Below, one piece after another: positions 33,480-45,479 of a DNA stretch of 64,000 nt (positions within the stretch are counted from its first letter, which is position 1; each line of letters begins with the position of its first letter). Position numbers and translations under genes: made by a program. Source of the DNA: Euphorbia lathyris. Its lineage: Eukaryota > Streptophyta > Magnoliopsida > Malpighiales > Euphorbiaceae. Where the stretch lies: positions 79,067,501 through 79,131,500 of the forward strand of contig NC_088916.1 of assembly GCF_963576675.1 (NCBI RefSeq), read 5' to 3'. The notes below the pieces were generated by a model. It worked only from the letters and a program-made list of their open reading frames with translations, made no database searches and was not told the origin of the DNA.

Positions 33480-33950
33480 ACAAAAAGATCGTAAAAAAAC
33501 GTTATGTGCTAGTCGAGCGGAGATGGTTCTTAAAGATTAATCAGATTTGTATTTTGTATTTTTTATTTGTTAATCAACAAATTGTTATATAAATTTAATT
33601 ACATATGTATTATACTGTCTAAAAATAATAATATAAAATTATTTAATATAGAAACACACGTATATTTGTAACACATATCTCTAAAAATGTGCAAATATCA
33701 ACATTTCAATTCAAACAACTTAAAATTGAATTATAATAAAGTAAAAAATAAATTCATAATAAAAATATTTTTGTTCATTGTCGTTTAGGTGGCACTTAGG
33801 CGGTCTAGATGACATCAAGGCAGCCTAGACAGAGTCCAAACGGTTAAAAACCGCATAGGGGCCAAAAAATGCCTAGAGGGATTAATCGGAGAAAATTAGG
33901 GCGGATTCGAATGCCTAGACAGGGCCTAGACGGTCCAGGCGGGCTTGGTT
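33480..33950 (-). repeat. Dispersed repeat, copy B (inverse of 26510-27010)
   Basis: Contains GGCACTTAGGCGG, GCAGCCTAGACAG, GGGATTAATCGG and CCTAGACGGTCCAGG, in inverse order to copy A, with a matching AT-rich centre. Confidence 0.6.
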
Positions 33951-33969
33951 TTGAACAGAGAGAAATATC

Positions 33970-34260
33970 CAATGTTTTAAAAACCGGATCAGAAATCGAA
34001 TCGAATATAACAACTAGGTCATGGTCAATGGATTCAACTCGGTTCTCGAATTGACAACTGGGTCAAAAGTCAACATATTCAACCGCTCAAATGGACCGGT
34101 TCATGATTAACCCAAACGATTCCTATCAAAGAAAATGGTTAACCCAAACGGTTTAGTCCGGTTTGATAGACATTCTAAAACTTAACATCACTCGGATCAG
34201 AGACTTGATTGGTTCCCAATTGAACCGGTTGAACCGGCCAATCCGGTTTGGTTTTTCATA
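33970..34260. repeat. Diverged hAT end (CAATGTTTTAAAAACCGG)
   Basis: Shares the terminal CAATGTT and repeated AACCGG words with the element at 13014-13719. No second terminus or target duplication was found. GC-rich words at 34435-34555 resemble the right part of the CAGTGGCG hAT family. Confidence 0.5.
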
Positions 34261-34560
34261 ACATAAAATAAGATTATATCAACATAAAACTTCTTAAAAC
34301 TAAGCTAGATTTGAATTACAAAAATAAGATTATGTCGTTTTGAACAAACTTAGAGAAATTTATCATTTATCATATATTAATCAAGTTGGATTTTATAATT
34401 AAATACAAACTTAATGAGTTAATTAACTATTATATAGGGGACCGAAACCATCCATAATAGGGATAGTTCCAACGTCCAGGGGCCGGAAAATCCATGATAA
34501 TGGGTGGTTCCGTCGACTGGTGGGCCTGAGCCCCTCCAGACCCTCTAGACGACATCACAA

Positions 34561-35082
34561 CCATCGCCGCGATTTCATTATCACATATTAATATAATAAT
34601 AATTAATACGATGGAATTTGTGAATAGTGCTCCAACAAAAGCTAGAATCCTTTTTATACATGAGTTGAGATAAAATGGGGTTGGAGATCAGTGACTCCAA
34701 TCCCACGTTAAATTAGCAGAGTTTAGAAAGGTGACTGCAATTGAATATGAATTGCAAAGGATGTACATATCTCGACTCTATGAAGTCATATTCTATTTAT
34801 ATGTTTTCGGGGGCAATTCCAATAATCAGTTTAAGATGTTCGTCCTAACTTCTCTCAAGAATAGTTGTTAGCCTCTAAATAGCGGATGTCTGTTGTAATG
34901 GAAACAGTTTGTAATGTGCCTAGATGTATTCCCTGAATTCACGGTTGAATTGGGATCATATTCTCGAAAAGATTCGAAATACTTTATTGGTCTACGTGTC
35001 CGACAATTACTCATCTATATTGCACGTCCTTTAATGACACGTCTACATTTGATATATGTTTTTTTGAAGCATACATTTGATA
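34561..35082. other. Intergenic DNA
   Basis: No coding signal or recognised repeat; it forms the left flank of the Helitron. Confidence 0.3.
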
Positions 35083-35364
35083 TCTATACTATATATAATT
35101 ACGGAAGCAGAGAGAATTTGCAAGAAAAGTTTTAGAGGCTTTTTGGCTTAGTTGGCATCGTAGGAGCAAAGAGAATAAATGAGTTTATGAGTTCTAATTA
35201 TCTATATATAATTAGTATTATATTAATATATTATTTATTTTCAATTAATAGTCCATCAATTAAGTAATAAAATAAACTAAGAGTTACAGGAAGATGAAAA
35301 AACACAAAATTAAGAAAATCCAAAAGTCCACAAATAAACCTATATATAAATCATGATAGATAGC

Positions 35365-36314
35365 ATTCTATCATTATATTCATTGGCCACCGAAAATCAA
35401 AATCATCATCGACCTTTATTTTTTATTATGTATTAGTTTTGTTCTTAATCATATAATTTTTTTTATATAATTTTGTTCTGATTTCATTAAGAGATTCAGA
35501 TTTATTTAGGAGCGATTTTCATTGATAAACTGTATTAATAGCATTTTCTTCAAGAATTGTCAGAATTTAGACTTTGATATTTCCAATCGAAGAAATCTGA
35601 TGGAAATAAAAGAGGCATGGACAACTGAAATCGAGAAAAGCAAAAGAGTAAAAAATTACAGGAAATCGTTATGTTTCCCGAGATAATATTCTATCATTAT
35701 ATTCATTGGCCACCGAAAATCAAAGTCATCATCGACCTTTATTTTTTTTATTATGTATTAGTTTTGTTCTTAATCATATAAGTTTTTTTATAATTTTGTT
35801 CTGATTTCATTAAGAGATTCAGATTTATTTAACATCGATAAACTGTATTAATAGCATTTTCTTCAAAAATTGTCAGAATTTGATGTCTCCAATTGAAGAA
35901 ATCTGATTGAAATAAAAGAGGCATGGACAACTGAAATCGGGAAAAGCAAAAGAGTAAAAAATTACAGGAAATCATGATGTTTCCCAAGGTAATATTCTAT
36001 CATTATATTCATTGGCCACCGAAAATCAAAGTCATCATCGACCTTTACTTTTTATTATATATTAGTTTTGTTTTTAATCATATAATTTTATTTATAATTT
36101 TGTTCTTATTTCATTAAGAGATTCAGATTTATTTAAGAGCGAAATCTATTGATAAACTGTATTAATAGCATTTTCTTCAAGAATTGTCAGAATTTAGACT
36201 TTGATATCTCCAATTGAAGAAATCTGATGGAAATAAAAGAGACAGACATGTACAACTGAAATCGGAAAAAGTAAAAGAGTAAAAAATTACAGAAAATCGT
36301 TATGTTTCCAATGT
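35365..36314. repeat. Three tandem units of 306-323 bp within the Helitron
   Basis: ATTCTATCATTATATTCATT opens units at 35365, 35688 and 35994. Units are about 90% alike by eye and each ends with GTAAAAAATTACAG and an ATGTTTCC motif. Confidence 0.9.
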
Positions 36315-36410
36315 AATTATTCGATTTTTTAATATATAATAGTTAGTTTGTTCTTAATTCATGTTTTGTCATGATTACTATTCTAAGTTTCTTTCTCATT
36401 TTAGTGATGG

Positions 36411-36412
<2 letters not shown>

Positions 36413-36478
<66 letters not shown>
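36413..36478. repeat. (TA)n microsatellite, about 33 units
   Basis: Uninterrupted alternating TA tract inside the Helitron. Confidence 0.95.
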
Positions 36479-36483
<5 letters not shown>

Positions 36484-37699
36484 GTGGAAGTAGAGATAAA
36501 TTGACGAGGAGAGTTTTAGAAGCTTTTTGATTAGTTATCAAAATAGTAACAAAAGAAAATTATAAATACTACTCTAATTTATATTTAATAGATATAATAA
36601 AATAATTTATAAAATATCAAAACGAAAAAAAAAATGATGACAATATATATGTAAGGATCCATTCAAATTCCATTCATTTAACTTTAATAAAATAGTATTA
36701 AAACCATTGTAACTGAAAAATTTATATTTATATTTAATAGATATAATAAATTAACTTACAAAATATCCCAACGAACACAAATTATATAACGATAAAAAAT
36801 ATGTAAGGAACCATTCAAATTTCATTCATTTAACTTTAATAAATAACATTAAAATCAATATAACTAAAAAAAAAATTATAACACATTTAATTTTTTGTTG
36901 TAATAATTAACACAATATTTAAACCTTCAAACTACTATATAAACTAAATAAAATTTAAAAAGAAATACATACTTATTTCAAATTCATGGATTTATCAAAG
37001 GATTTAGAAAGAACGTGAATTTTTTTTAGAAGAGCTAGAATTTGATTGAAAAAAATATCGCTACAAAGTGTAGTAAATATTTTAAAATTGCAAGATTGTC
37101 TAAAAAAAAATATTATACAAGAACGGAAATGGAGGATACTTGCAAACATGTCAACATAGCCAATTGGTTATAACTTCAATAACTTCCAAAAACTATTATC
37201 AACTTATTATAAACGGTTGTTAGTTAATTTATTTACAATTTTTAAATTTAAATTATTTTAAATCAAAATATTGATATCACTATATATATAAATGATATAA
37301 AATTTTAAAAATATTAAAAGTTTAAATTTATGTACAAAACATTTATCATCCGCGCAACGCGCGGGCATAATACTAGTAATTGCATAATAATAATAATATT
37401 TCTTAAAAAAAAATAAAAATAAAATAATACTGTAATAATAATGTCATTCAATAATTTCATGACCGCCACGCGTGCATGTTTTCTGCATGATTCTTTATTA
37501 TATATTGCTCGAGTTTCTTCACCCCAAAAATATAAATATATCTTGAGTTTCAATTCCCATTACCCATTCATGTAATCATTTTCTTAAAGTGGCATATATC
37601 ATTATATATGTTACATTTTTAATCATTTTATTAATGAAAACTACAGTGGAAGATAGATTGATTTTCAAAATTTAGCCCATAATTAAGTATATTTGTTTA

Positions 37700-38453
37700 G
37701 AAATGTCCAGTAGCGAATCCAGGATTTGAGGGAGCGGGGGGCAAAATTCTACGTAAAAAAGTTTTAGACAAAAAATGCAAAATTGTTCAATTTTTGGTGA
37801 CGAAAAATGCAAAATCGTTCAATTGTCATGCATTATTTTCATGATTTTTTTGATAAAAAACGTAAATTATAATGTTTCCGACTCGTAATCATCCATTTCC
37901 GGGATTCTCGGGTTGTTACGCATCAAATATCCCTAACGTTCTGGGTCAGGTGCAATTTTACCCCTAACATCTAAAATGATGCAATTTTACCCCTAATGTT
38001 TGTAGCCAGTAGCAATTTTATCCCTAACGTTGATAAATTGGATCAATTTCAGATACTATTATAAAATACAGTCATTTTTTTCTTTATTTTGCACCAATTG
38101 CATATCAATTTTGTAATTTTGAACCAATTTTAGCTCTAACGTTGATAAATTGGATCAATTTCAGACACTATTATTCATGACCGAGAAGACAGTTTGATGA
38201 ATTATTTCTCAAATTGACCCAATTTATCAACGTTAAGGGTAAAATTGCTATTGGCTTCCAACATTAGGGATAAAATTGTACCATTTTAGACGTTAGGGAT
38301 AAAATTGCTCCTGACCCAAAACATTAGAGGCATTTTTACACTTTAACCCTTATTTTTGGATTTAATTTTTTTTTTTAATGGGATGGGGGGGGGGGGGGGG
38401 GGGGGGGGGGCAAATGCCCCCTTTGACCCCCTACATCCGCCCCTGGAAATGCC
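37700..38453. mobile_element. hAT element (CAGTGGCG family) with nested foldback
   Basis: Element 37708-38445 starts CAGTAGCGAATCCAGG and ends CATCCGCCCCTG. The 8-bp flanks GAAATGTC (37700-37707) and GAAATGCC (38446-38453) differ at one base. Nested inside is a foldback element at about 37910-38349 (CCCTAACGTT and GCAATTTTACCCC words, inverted on the right), related to 52466-53436. A run of 26 consecutive G (38385-38410) lies near the right end. Confidence 0.8.
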
Positions 38454-38763
38454 CCTCGATGGGTTCTCGTTATAGATGTTATCTTTGTACAGTAATATTT
38501 ACACGGATCTTAATTGTTCAAAATAAACAAATAAACTAGTTATATCTAAGTTTTAGATTATTTTAATCATCACTTTAAATTTCTAATAAATCTACATCTA
38601 CGAAATGTAAATACAACTATAAAGTTTGACAAATTTACTGGCTGTAGTTAAATTTAAAAAATTATAACCACCTACATGGAATAATTAAAGCTAATTCGAA
38701 AGTATAATAACTTACGAAAAAATAAATAGATAAACGATATAAGAATCATAATACAGAATATAA

Positions 38764-39150
38764 CCGTGTTTGGTAAAAAGTTTTTTTTACAGTAAAATTA
38801 GAGGTTTGAGTCATTTTAAAGGTTGATTAGTTAAATTTCTAATAATGGTGTTTGGTGAAGTGTGGTTTGAAAGAGTTTATTGGATCTAAAAAACTAATTT
38901 TGGAAAAACTAGTTTTAGGAGCCTTTTCAATTACATTATTGCTCCATCTCTTTTTAATGACATTTTTTTTATCCCTAATTACTACCCTTTAAGTCCAAAT
39001 AAATGCTTTATCATGTTCTTATTTGTCATTTTACACAAACATCTATTAGCAATTAGCTAAATTTTACCAAACAAGTTTACACAATCGGCTCTTCAAAATC
39101 AGGTAACTAAAAAGGTAATCAGTTAACAACTATTTGCCAAACATGGCCTA
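38764..39150. mobile_element. Probable GTGTTTGG-type MITE
   Basis: Left CCGTGTTTGGTAAA and right TTTGCCAAACATGG are inverse termini about 385 bp apart; internal GTGTTTGG and CCAAACAAG words also pair. The target duplication was not resolved. Confidence 0.5.
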
Positions 39151-39160
39151 TATCACTTAA

Positions 39161-41989
39161 TTCTTTTTTGGGCTATTTATACATCTGGCCCAATTGAGAG
39201 GTTTGTGTACATTTTTAAACCCATTACAGTACTTTCCCATCAAATTAGACACTTTGGTTGTTAACTTTCCCGAAATACTCTTACTATATATATTATCAAT
39301 TAACACCACTTGTACTTTACTTTTTATCTTTTGCGATCCAACTTTAATTTCATCTTTCAATCTAAGATCCAAGCTCGTATTTGGTTGGTTTTCCATATAT
39401 AAATTTCTTTATATAGTTTAATTATGTGTATTTTAAATTAGTTTGCACCTTGAATGGAATTTGGAGTGTATTATCCAATCCGACGGGTTCGCAGTTTGCG
39501 ATTTTGCTTCACAGAACCGTAAACTGTGGCTTCACAGAATCGTAAATTGCGAATCACAAGCCTTCATACGGTGCAGAGGTTTTGGGTTTATGAGAATAGG
39601 GTTTGCAGATAATTTAACTGTGAAGTACAGTGAAGCAAATTGACTTCGCAGTCAAATTAACTGCGGAGCAAATTGTCTTCGCAGTTTTTTTGCCATGTTC
39701 CCCAATTGTTTGAACTATGAAAATGAAATTTCATTTTTGACTTAATTTGTTTTGACAATTTGTTTGTTTCTGAACAGTAGCAGTATGTCAACTGATCATG
39801 TTTTATGTGTGATTACGTGGAACGGGAATGAAAAATAGAGGAAAAAGCCATGCCATATGTGGGGTGATGAATCGAAGTTGTTTCAGCCTTCAAATGACTG
39901 ATATATATGAATTTCCTCTGTTGTTGCTTCTACTGGGGAAGGTTTTTTATGACTTCGAAACTATGGAGCTGCTGAAATAAGACGATTTCTAACACACATC
40001 CTAAATAAATTTTCAATGCATAAACATGCTACTAAACACAACTTTAAACCATAAACCCATGAACTCTAACAAACCCTAAACCCTAAACATGCTGCGATTT
40101 CTTGTTATTTGATGTAAAGAGATTTGAACTTACCTTCATTCCGACCTTTGCCGTTGAATTTGATGCAAACATCCGTCGAAAATCGCAGAAGTTGTTTGAA
40201 GGTGTTATCGCGTTGAGAGGATTTCGCAGTTGCTTCACATAACAACTTGTCCACATTATAAGGTTTGAACAAAAGTATCTTCTATGGTTACTTTGTTTTT
40301 GAAAAAGTAAATCTTACTTTGTTTTTTTCATCATTGGATGATTGAGTGTAAAATTCATCCAATGGTAAAAACATACAAAGCAAGCATAACTTCCACCTTA
40401 AACAAAATATGAGTATTATAGGAATCTTAACAATGAAAGTGTCTAATTTGGTAAGAAGTTTTTAGGGAAAATTACAAAACTAGGTCAAATAGGAGGCCCA
40501 TTTACATATTTAACCCATTTACTCAACCTATTACATATCTAGACTCATTTTGTGTGACTTTCCAAAAATACCCCCAATATTTATGCGCGGCTCGCCCCAT
40601 CCCGTCTGACTTCGCATATTCCATACTATGCGAAGTCTGCGAAGTAAATGTTTGGGTTTGCTTGATGAATTTAGTTCGCATATGCGAAGCCTGGATGTGT
40701 TTTGAAGCTAATTCGCGAAGTGGTATATAACAAAAAAGGGCAAACAACAACGGATTCTAACATTCAAATCATAACATTATCAAAATTTACAACAAGATTG
40801 TCACAATAACGACATTCAAATCATAACATTATCAAAATTTACAACAAGATTGCCACAATGAACTCTATTAACTAATCATTTCAAAGTGAAACTAACTAAT
40901 CCGGTACCAAGATTACGCATCCGCTTCAAAATTGGCACCATGGGATGGACGTGTCCCATGGTGCACCCCGAGATTGACACAACCTCTCCTAACGAATCAT
41001 TTCAGGAGTCAATGTGTCAATCTTGGGGAAGTTCATCCCTATACAGGAAGGAAAATCATCTTCCCTGCAGCCCAGTACGCCGCCTTCCAAAAAGGGATGT
41101 TACGTATTCAACCATCTACAGAAAAAATTAACCGTGTTAGTTATGAAAAATGACGATTTTGGATTCGCGAAATGAAAATTAGCGAAGCATGCAAATGTAA
41201 ATGTGCATGGGAAGACGTGATTTTACTTCGCATAACGATTTTTTCGCGAAGTCTGCGAGGTCTAAAATGTGACTATCTACGTCGCATATCGATGCTTTCG
41301 CGAAGTCTGTGAGGTCTGAAACGTAAGGATCTATTCGCAGACTTCGCGAACTAATAGATTCGCGAGGTAGATCCATACGTTTCAGACTCTTTCTCTTCGC
41401 AGATCTCCGCGAATTCATCGACTACGCGAAGTGAATTCATGGAAAACGCAGGAAAAACAGCAGATACTTACATTTTTCGCTCCTAACAATATGATAAACT
41501 GGGAAGAACGACGGAAATAACGTAGAATAACCATTTCTGGAATGGTAACAAGAAGAAAGAAACCAATTAACGAATAGGAAGATGAAGAACCATGGCTTCG
41601 TTTTCTAGGGTTAGGAAGTTGCAGAATCAAGAGATGAAAAGAGAACTTCATTGTGATTTGGAAACATGGTGCAGATTTCATGCAATTTAAAGGCAAATAG
41701 GAAGATCAAAAGTCTTCAAATCATTAATGGAGGAGCCAAACCGTTTTCGCGCACCAAGGAGAACAGGGGAGAGAAACCGATAGAGTGAGGGGAAGTGGGA
41801 AGGGTAGGGGTATTACGGGAAAGTCACATAAAAACAGTCTAGATATGTAGTGGGTTGAGTAAATGGGTTAAATATGTAAATGGGCCTCCCATTTGACCTA
41901 GATTTGTAATTTTTCCAAGTTTTTAATATGGGTTTAAATATGTAAACACACTTCAATTGGGCCAATTTCATAATTAACCCTTATTTTTT
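39161..41989. mobile_element. Outer Mutator-like element (39170-41980)
   Basis: Terminal repeats of about 100 bp: left GGGCTATTTATACATCTGGC, right (inverted) GGGTTAATTATGAAATTGGC, both continuing through CCCAATTG and TAAACCCAT. Flanks TTCTTTTTT (39161-39169) and TTATTTTTT (41981-41989) fit a 9-bp duplication with one change, though the sequence is low in complexity. The right terminal repeat is split by the inner element: its inner part (GTGTCTAATTTGGTAAG) ends at 40455 and the outer part resumes at 41926. The interior has repeated CTTCGCAGT/CTTCACAG words (39480-39690). No transposase. Confidence 0.78.
40456..41925. mobile_element. Inner Mutator-like element with perfect 9-bp TSD
   Basis: Element 40465-41916 (1452 bp) has terminal repeats of about 95 bp: left GGAAAATTACAAAACTAGGT, right (inverted) GGAAAAATTACAAATCTAGG, both running through ATTTACTCAACC. 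AAGTTTTTA flanks it at 40456-40464 and 41917-41925, an exact 9-bp duplication. The interior contains a 52-bp direct repeat (40761 and 40813), a short hairpin at 40936-40965 (CACCATGGGA), a segment rich in TTCGCGAAGT words (41160-41440), and a non-repetitive GC-richer segment at 41440-41820 that might be captured host DNA. Confidence 0.88.
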
Positions 41990-42599
41990 TGGTAATTAGT
42001 CTGATTACTCAGTTCGAGGTTGTTCAGACACTAGAAAACGAATCTGAAACATAACTTAAGTGATTAGATACCGTTTTCACTCAAGCCAACTTTAATTCGT
42101 TGATATATTTAATTCTTGATCTTAAATTAACTAATTCATATGATTTACATGTTATGCCACGTTTGGATAAACATGTGATCTTAATTATTTTGATACATAC
42201 AAATATGGAACAACAAGATAGATCTTGCAATGTATCTAGCGATTTATATGGACAAACACTACTTTTTATTCATTTACATTGTCTAAAAAAAAAATTCTCT
42301 ATTTTTTTACTGATGTTTTATTTCCAGCATTTGAATGTGAGAAAATGGTGTATACAGTAGCGGAACTAGAAATTTTCGTACATATTTATATACACCAAAG
42401 TGTGAAATGGGACAAAGGTTGTACACCATTAATGAAATTTACCCGTTTTTCCATCTCATACCTTTACTTCTCCATAATCAGATTCAAATAACTTCGAAAA
42501 CAAAATTTTGTTACCTGTCATTTATATGCTAGCACCACTATCTATGCACCAAATATCATCACAATCTCCACCATGAGATACGAGGAATAAAGTATCTTG

Positions 42600-43080
42600 A
42601 TTTTGCTCTTGATTTTTCTGCACTAATTAGCTTTATGTTTTTTTATCTTCCTTGTGCTAGCATTCACACGCCAAATGACCAGGAGTGTGGCAATTATAGC
42701 ATTCAAAATAGTCACGGTCACTTCCTCTTTGATTTTCATATCCACATCCTCTTTGTGAACCTTTGAAATTATGACTTTGATTTGCTTCATTCCACTCATA
42801 TTCTTTGCTTGCATGATAGCCTCTTTGATGAGTAATATTTAAGTCTCTTCCTACGATGTTTTCTCCTCTTCCACGACCACGATTCTACCTCTTTGGTTCT
42901 TAAAATCTTCATTCTTCTCATTTCGAGACAATTTTGACCGGAGTGCTTAATTCAAAGCTAGTTCCTTCTTATTATTTAATCTTTCTTCGTTGGTTTGCAA
43001 TGATCCTGTGAATTCATCAATGGTCATGGCATTCAACTCAGGAAAAATAAAATTAATTGTGACTTAACCCATCTAATTCC
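42600..43080 (-). pseudogene. Copia-type gag relic with zinc knuckle
   Basis: Minus-strand translation shows a CCHC knuckle (C-YN-C-HTPG-H-LACE-C, about 42705-42664) and, upstream, a block resembling the gag C-terminal part (LNAMTIDEFTGSLQTNEERL, about 43040-42980) in a different frame. Stops and frame changes lie between. No pol or LTR is adjacent; it is an isolated fragment. Confidence 0.6.
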
Positions 43081-43844
43081 ACAAAGTCTAAAAACCCCAA
43101 GTAAATATCGTATTACAAATCATCCTTACTATCATTTCACTAAAACCGGTGATTGCCATTTTACTATGGTCGGAAAAAACTTTAATGATTTTATTATCGT
43201 ATTTTAAAGTTTAATGATCATATTTTAATAATTACCAAATTGAGTGACACAAGTGCATTTTACCCTATCCTATTTGTTTTTCTTATATAATCGGTATTTT
43301 TTCCCTAATGGACGGCTTTTTTCTTATAAAAAAAAACCTCAATACATCTTTAGTCTTTTGTCACTACATTTTGAAAAAATTCTATTTCGAAAAAAATTAT
43401 ATTTCCACTTAAATTTGCTTAAAGCGATCAATTAACTTTCTGAAAAGTATCTATTAGCCATATAAACTTTTTTAAAATAGTCTATTAACTTCGTGAATTT
43501 ACTTAAAGTGCACGTATTTCAATTTTTTTAAAATCTCATTACTCTATCACGTGAATTTTAAGGGGTTAATAAATTAATTTAAATAAATTAAAAGCATAAA
43601 TTGAACATTTTAAAAACATAAGGGACAATTGGATTTTTTTAGCCAAATACAAGGATGTATTAAGCAACAACAAAAAAAAAAAAAAAACTAACAAATAGCT
43701 TAATCAAATTGATTACATAGATATGATACATATGGAGACTCATAAGCTAATTAATCAAATAACCATAAAAAAAAACATTAATACTTAATTATATACGAAG
43801 AAGCTAATTAATTTACTACTCCTAAATGGAAGACGACGATTACG

Positions 43845-44540
43845 TCATGATCTCAACAGAAAAATACTGAGTTCCTGACCGGAACTCCCCACCGGATTTA
43901 TCATATGAAACGATTCCGAGTCAGCTGACCCCATAACTCGTTCAAAACTCGCACGTAAATACATCAAATCTCCCTCCTCCGATTTAGGCGCCACCGGCAA
44001 AACACCAGCACCAACAGAAACCGACTGCATCATTTTCAAAACCGCCACATCATTCACCGTCATCTTCCGCCGTATGGCGAATCCGACCTTCCTCCCATTG
44101 CAATACATAGTCCAAACAGGGACATTGAACAGAGAACAAGAACTCGATCTTTCCTTCATCCGATCGCATTCCAGCGCTATTCGGAGAAGGCCGTACTGCA
44201 TCTCCTTCGCTAAATACGCCGTCGGAACGGCGAATTCGAGGAGCAGAAGCGGAGATGTACGAGTATCGTCTTGGAGACAGAAACTAACTCGGCCTTTTCT
44301 GTAACCGAAGAAAGTACCTGAGACGACGGCGGAGGAGGAGGATGAGGAGTGAGTTGAATCGGAGTCGGTGTCGAATGAATCGGACGGTTGGAATCCGCAG
44401 CAAGGGACCATACACTCTACTAGAGATCTGAATGATCGGCGGAATCGGACTTCTCTGCCGCAGTCGACGGAGGTTGGAGTATCGATTATACGGAGAGAAC
44501 TTGTGTGGTTGTGGTTGCCTAGATCTATCATCATCCTCAT
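43845..44540 (-). CDS. MIZU-KUSSEI1-like protein (DUF617)
   Basis: Intronless gene for 231 aa. The DUF617 domain covers about residues 72-230: GTFFGYRKGRVSFCLQD (75-91), LLLLEFAVPTAYLAKEM (98-114), VPVWTMYCNGRKVGFA (140-155), GDLMYLRASFERVMGSADSE (190-209) and SFHMINPVG. The N-terminal part is basic and serine-rich (RFRRSFRSL; S-run 63-70), typical of the family's variable leader. MIZ1 of Arabidopsis is needed for root hydrotropism; other members are poorly known and this one is a family member, not a proven orthologue. I chose the ATG at 44540 (ATGAGGATGATG) because the upstream frame has no ATG in plausible context and is only proline-rich. No breaks seen; an intact host gene. Confidence 0.88.
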   Translation of the reverse strand: MRMMIDLGNHNHTSSLRIIDTPTSVDCGREVRFRRSFRSLVECMVPCCGFQPSDSFDTDSDSTHSSSSSSAVVSGTFFGYRKGRVSFCLQDDTRTSPLLLLEFAVPTAYLAKEMQYGLLRIALECDRMKERSSSCSLFNVPVWTMYCNGRKVGFAIRRKMTVNDVAVLKMMQSVSVGAGVLPVAPKSEEGDLMYLRASFERVMGSADSESFHMINPVGSSGQELSIFLLRS

Positions 44541-44756
44541 TGTAATTGGAATCGGAATTGAATATCGGAGAGGTGATTCCGGTGAGGGATGTGGAACTCC
44601 GGTGGAGTTATGGTTGGAGAAAGGATTGGGGGAGGAGGGAAATAAATAAGGGGGGAAAATAAAGTGACGGAGTGGTGGACTGGACAATAATTCTGCCCAC
44701 GAGGGAGTGTGGGGTCCAATTTTGGAAGGACTTGGTGCTGATTGGACCCCCTTAGA

Positions 44757-44882
44757 TTGTGAAAGTATACCAAATTAATTAATTGAATATTCTTCATTAA
44801 TTATTGAATATTATGTTAATTAGGTTTAATGTATTGTGAAAGTATACCAAATTAATTAATTGAATATTCTTCATTAATGTAT
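44757..44882. repeat. Direct repeat of about 45 bp, period 78
   Basis: TGTGAAAGTATACCAAATTA starts copies at 44757 and 44835, just upstream of the MIZ1-like gene. Confidence 0.9.
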
Positions 44883-45190
44883 ATTTACATCCTTAAACTT
44901 GTCAAGTTTTGCCTATTAGCACCCTAAACTTTTAAAATGACTTATCACATACTTATAGTTGGCTTTATAAATCTATCACACACTTATAGTTGGTTTTTAA
45001 AACCTATCACACATCTATAGTTGTCAAAGATGATAGATCTATGATTTTGTATGCAGGAGGTCCGAATGAGCCAAGTATATGTGTGTGATAGGTTTTTAAA
45101 GCCAACTATAAGTGTGATATGTTATTTTAAAAATTTAGGGTGCTAATAGGTAAAACATATTAAATTTAAGGGTGTAAAAATGCATTAAAC
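44874..45190. mobile_element. Foldback MITE, decayed left end
   Basis: Left TAATGTATATTTACATCC then CCTATTAGCACCCTAAACTT; inverted on the right, TTAATGCATTTTTACACCC then CCTATTAGCACCCTAAATTT. The centre has ACTTATAGTTGG and its inverse. The target duplication was not resolved, and the left end may be fused with the 78-bp-period repeat. Confidence 0.65.
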
Positions 45191-45479
45191 CTGTTAAGTA
45201 ATTATGGTATTATATTCTCTACATTCGACCACAAGCAAAATAGTAGTATTAGGGATGTCAAGAAACTCCCAAGTTGTTCATTCTTCGGATCTTTACATCC
45301 GCTTAGGCGTTCGGAATTGAAAATCCTGTTTCGATTAGTTTCTCTATACATTTTTTTCTCTAGACAATTTTTAACCGTTTGACTTCTGTCTAAGCCGTCT
45401 AGACAAAAAAAAAAAACATTGCCTTGATTGACTCCATTCGACTATCAATCCTGATGAAATAAATAATACTAACTTGGTG

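Larger units (their letters stand above)
35083..37376 (+). mobile_element. Non-autonomous Helitron
   Basis: The 5' end TCTATACTATATATAATTAC directly follows an A; the 3' end is CTAG (37373-37376) directly followed by T, fitting insertion between A and T. Eight bases before CTAG is a GC-rich hairpin: CCGCGC (37350-37355), loop AAC, GCGCGG (37359-37364). No Rep/helicase ORF. It holds a tandem array of three units (35365-36314) and a (TA)n tract (36413-36478). A second copy of the 5' subterminal sequence begins right after the (TA)n tract (GGAAGTAGAGATAAATTGAC at about 36485, compare GGAAGCAGAGAGAATTTGC at 35103), so two Helitron 5' ends may share one 3' end. Confidence 0.8.

Noticed and set aside
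43845..44687. 280-aa version of the MIZ1-like protein
   Set aside because: The extra N-terminus would start at a TTG codon; the first ATG in frame is at 44540.
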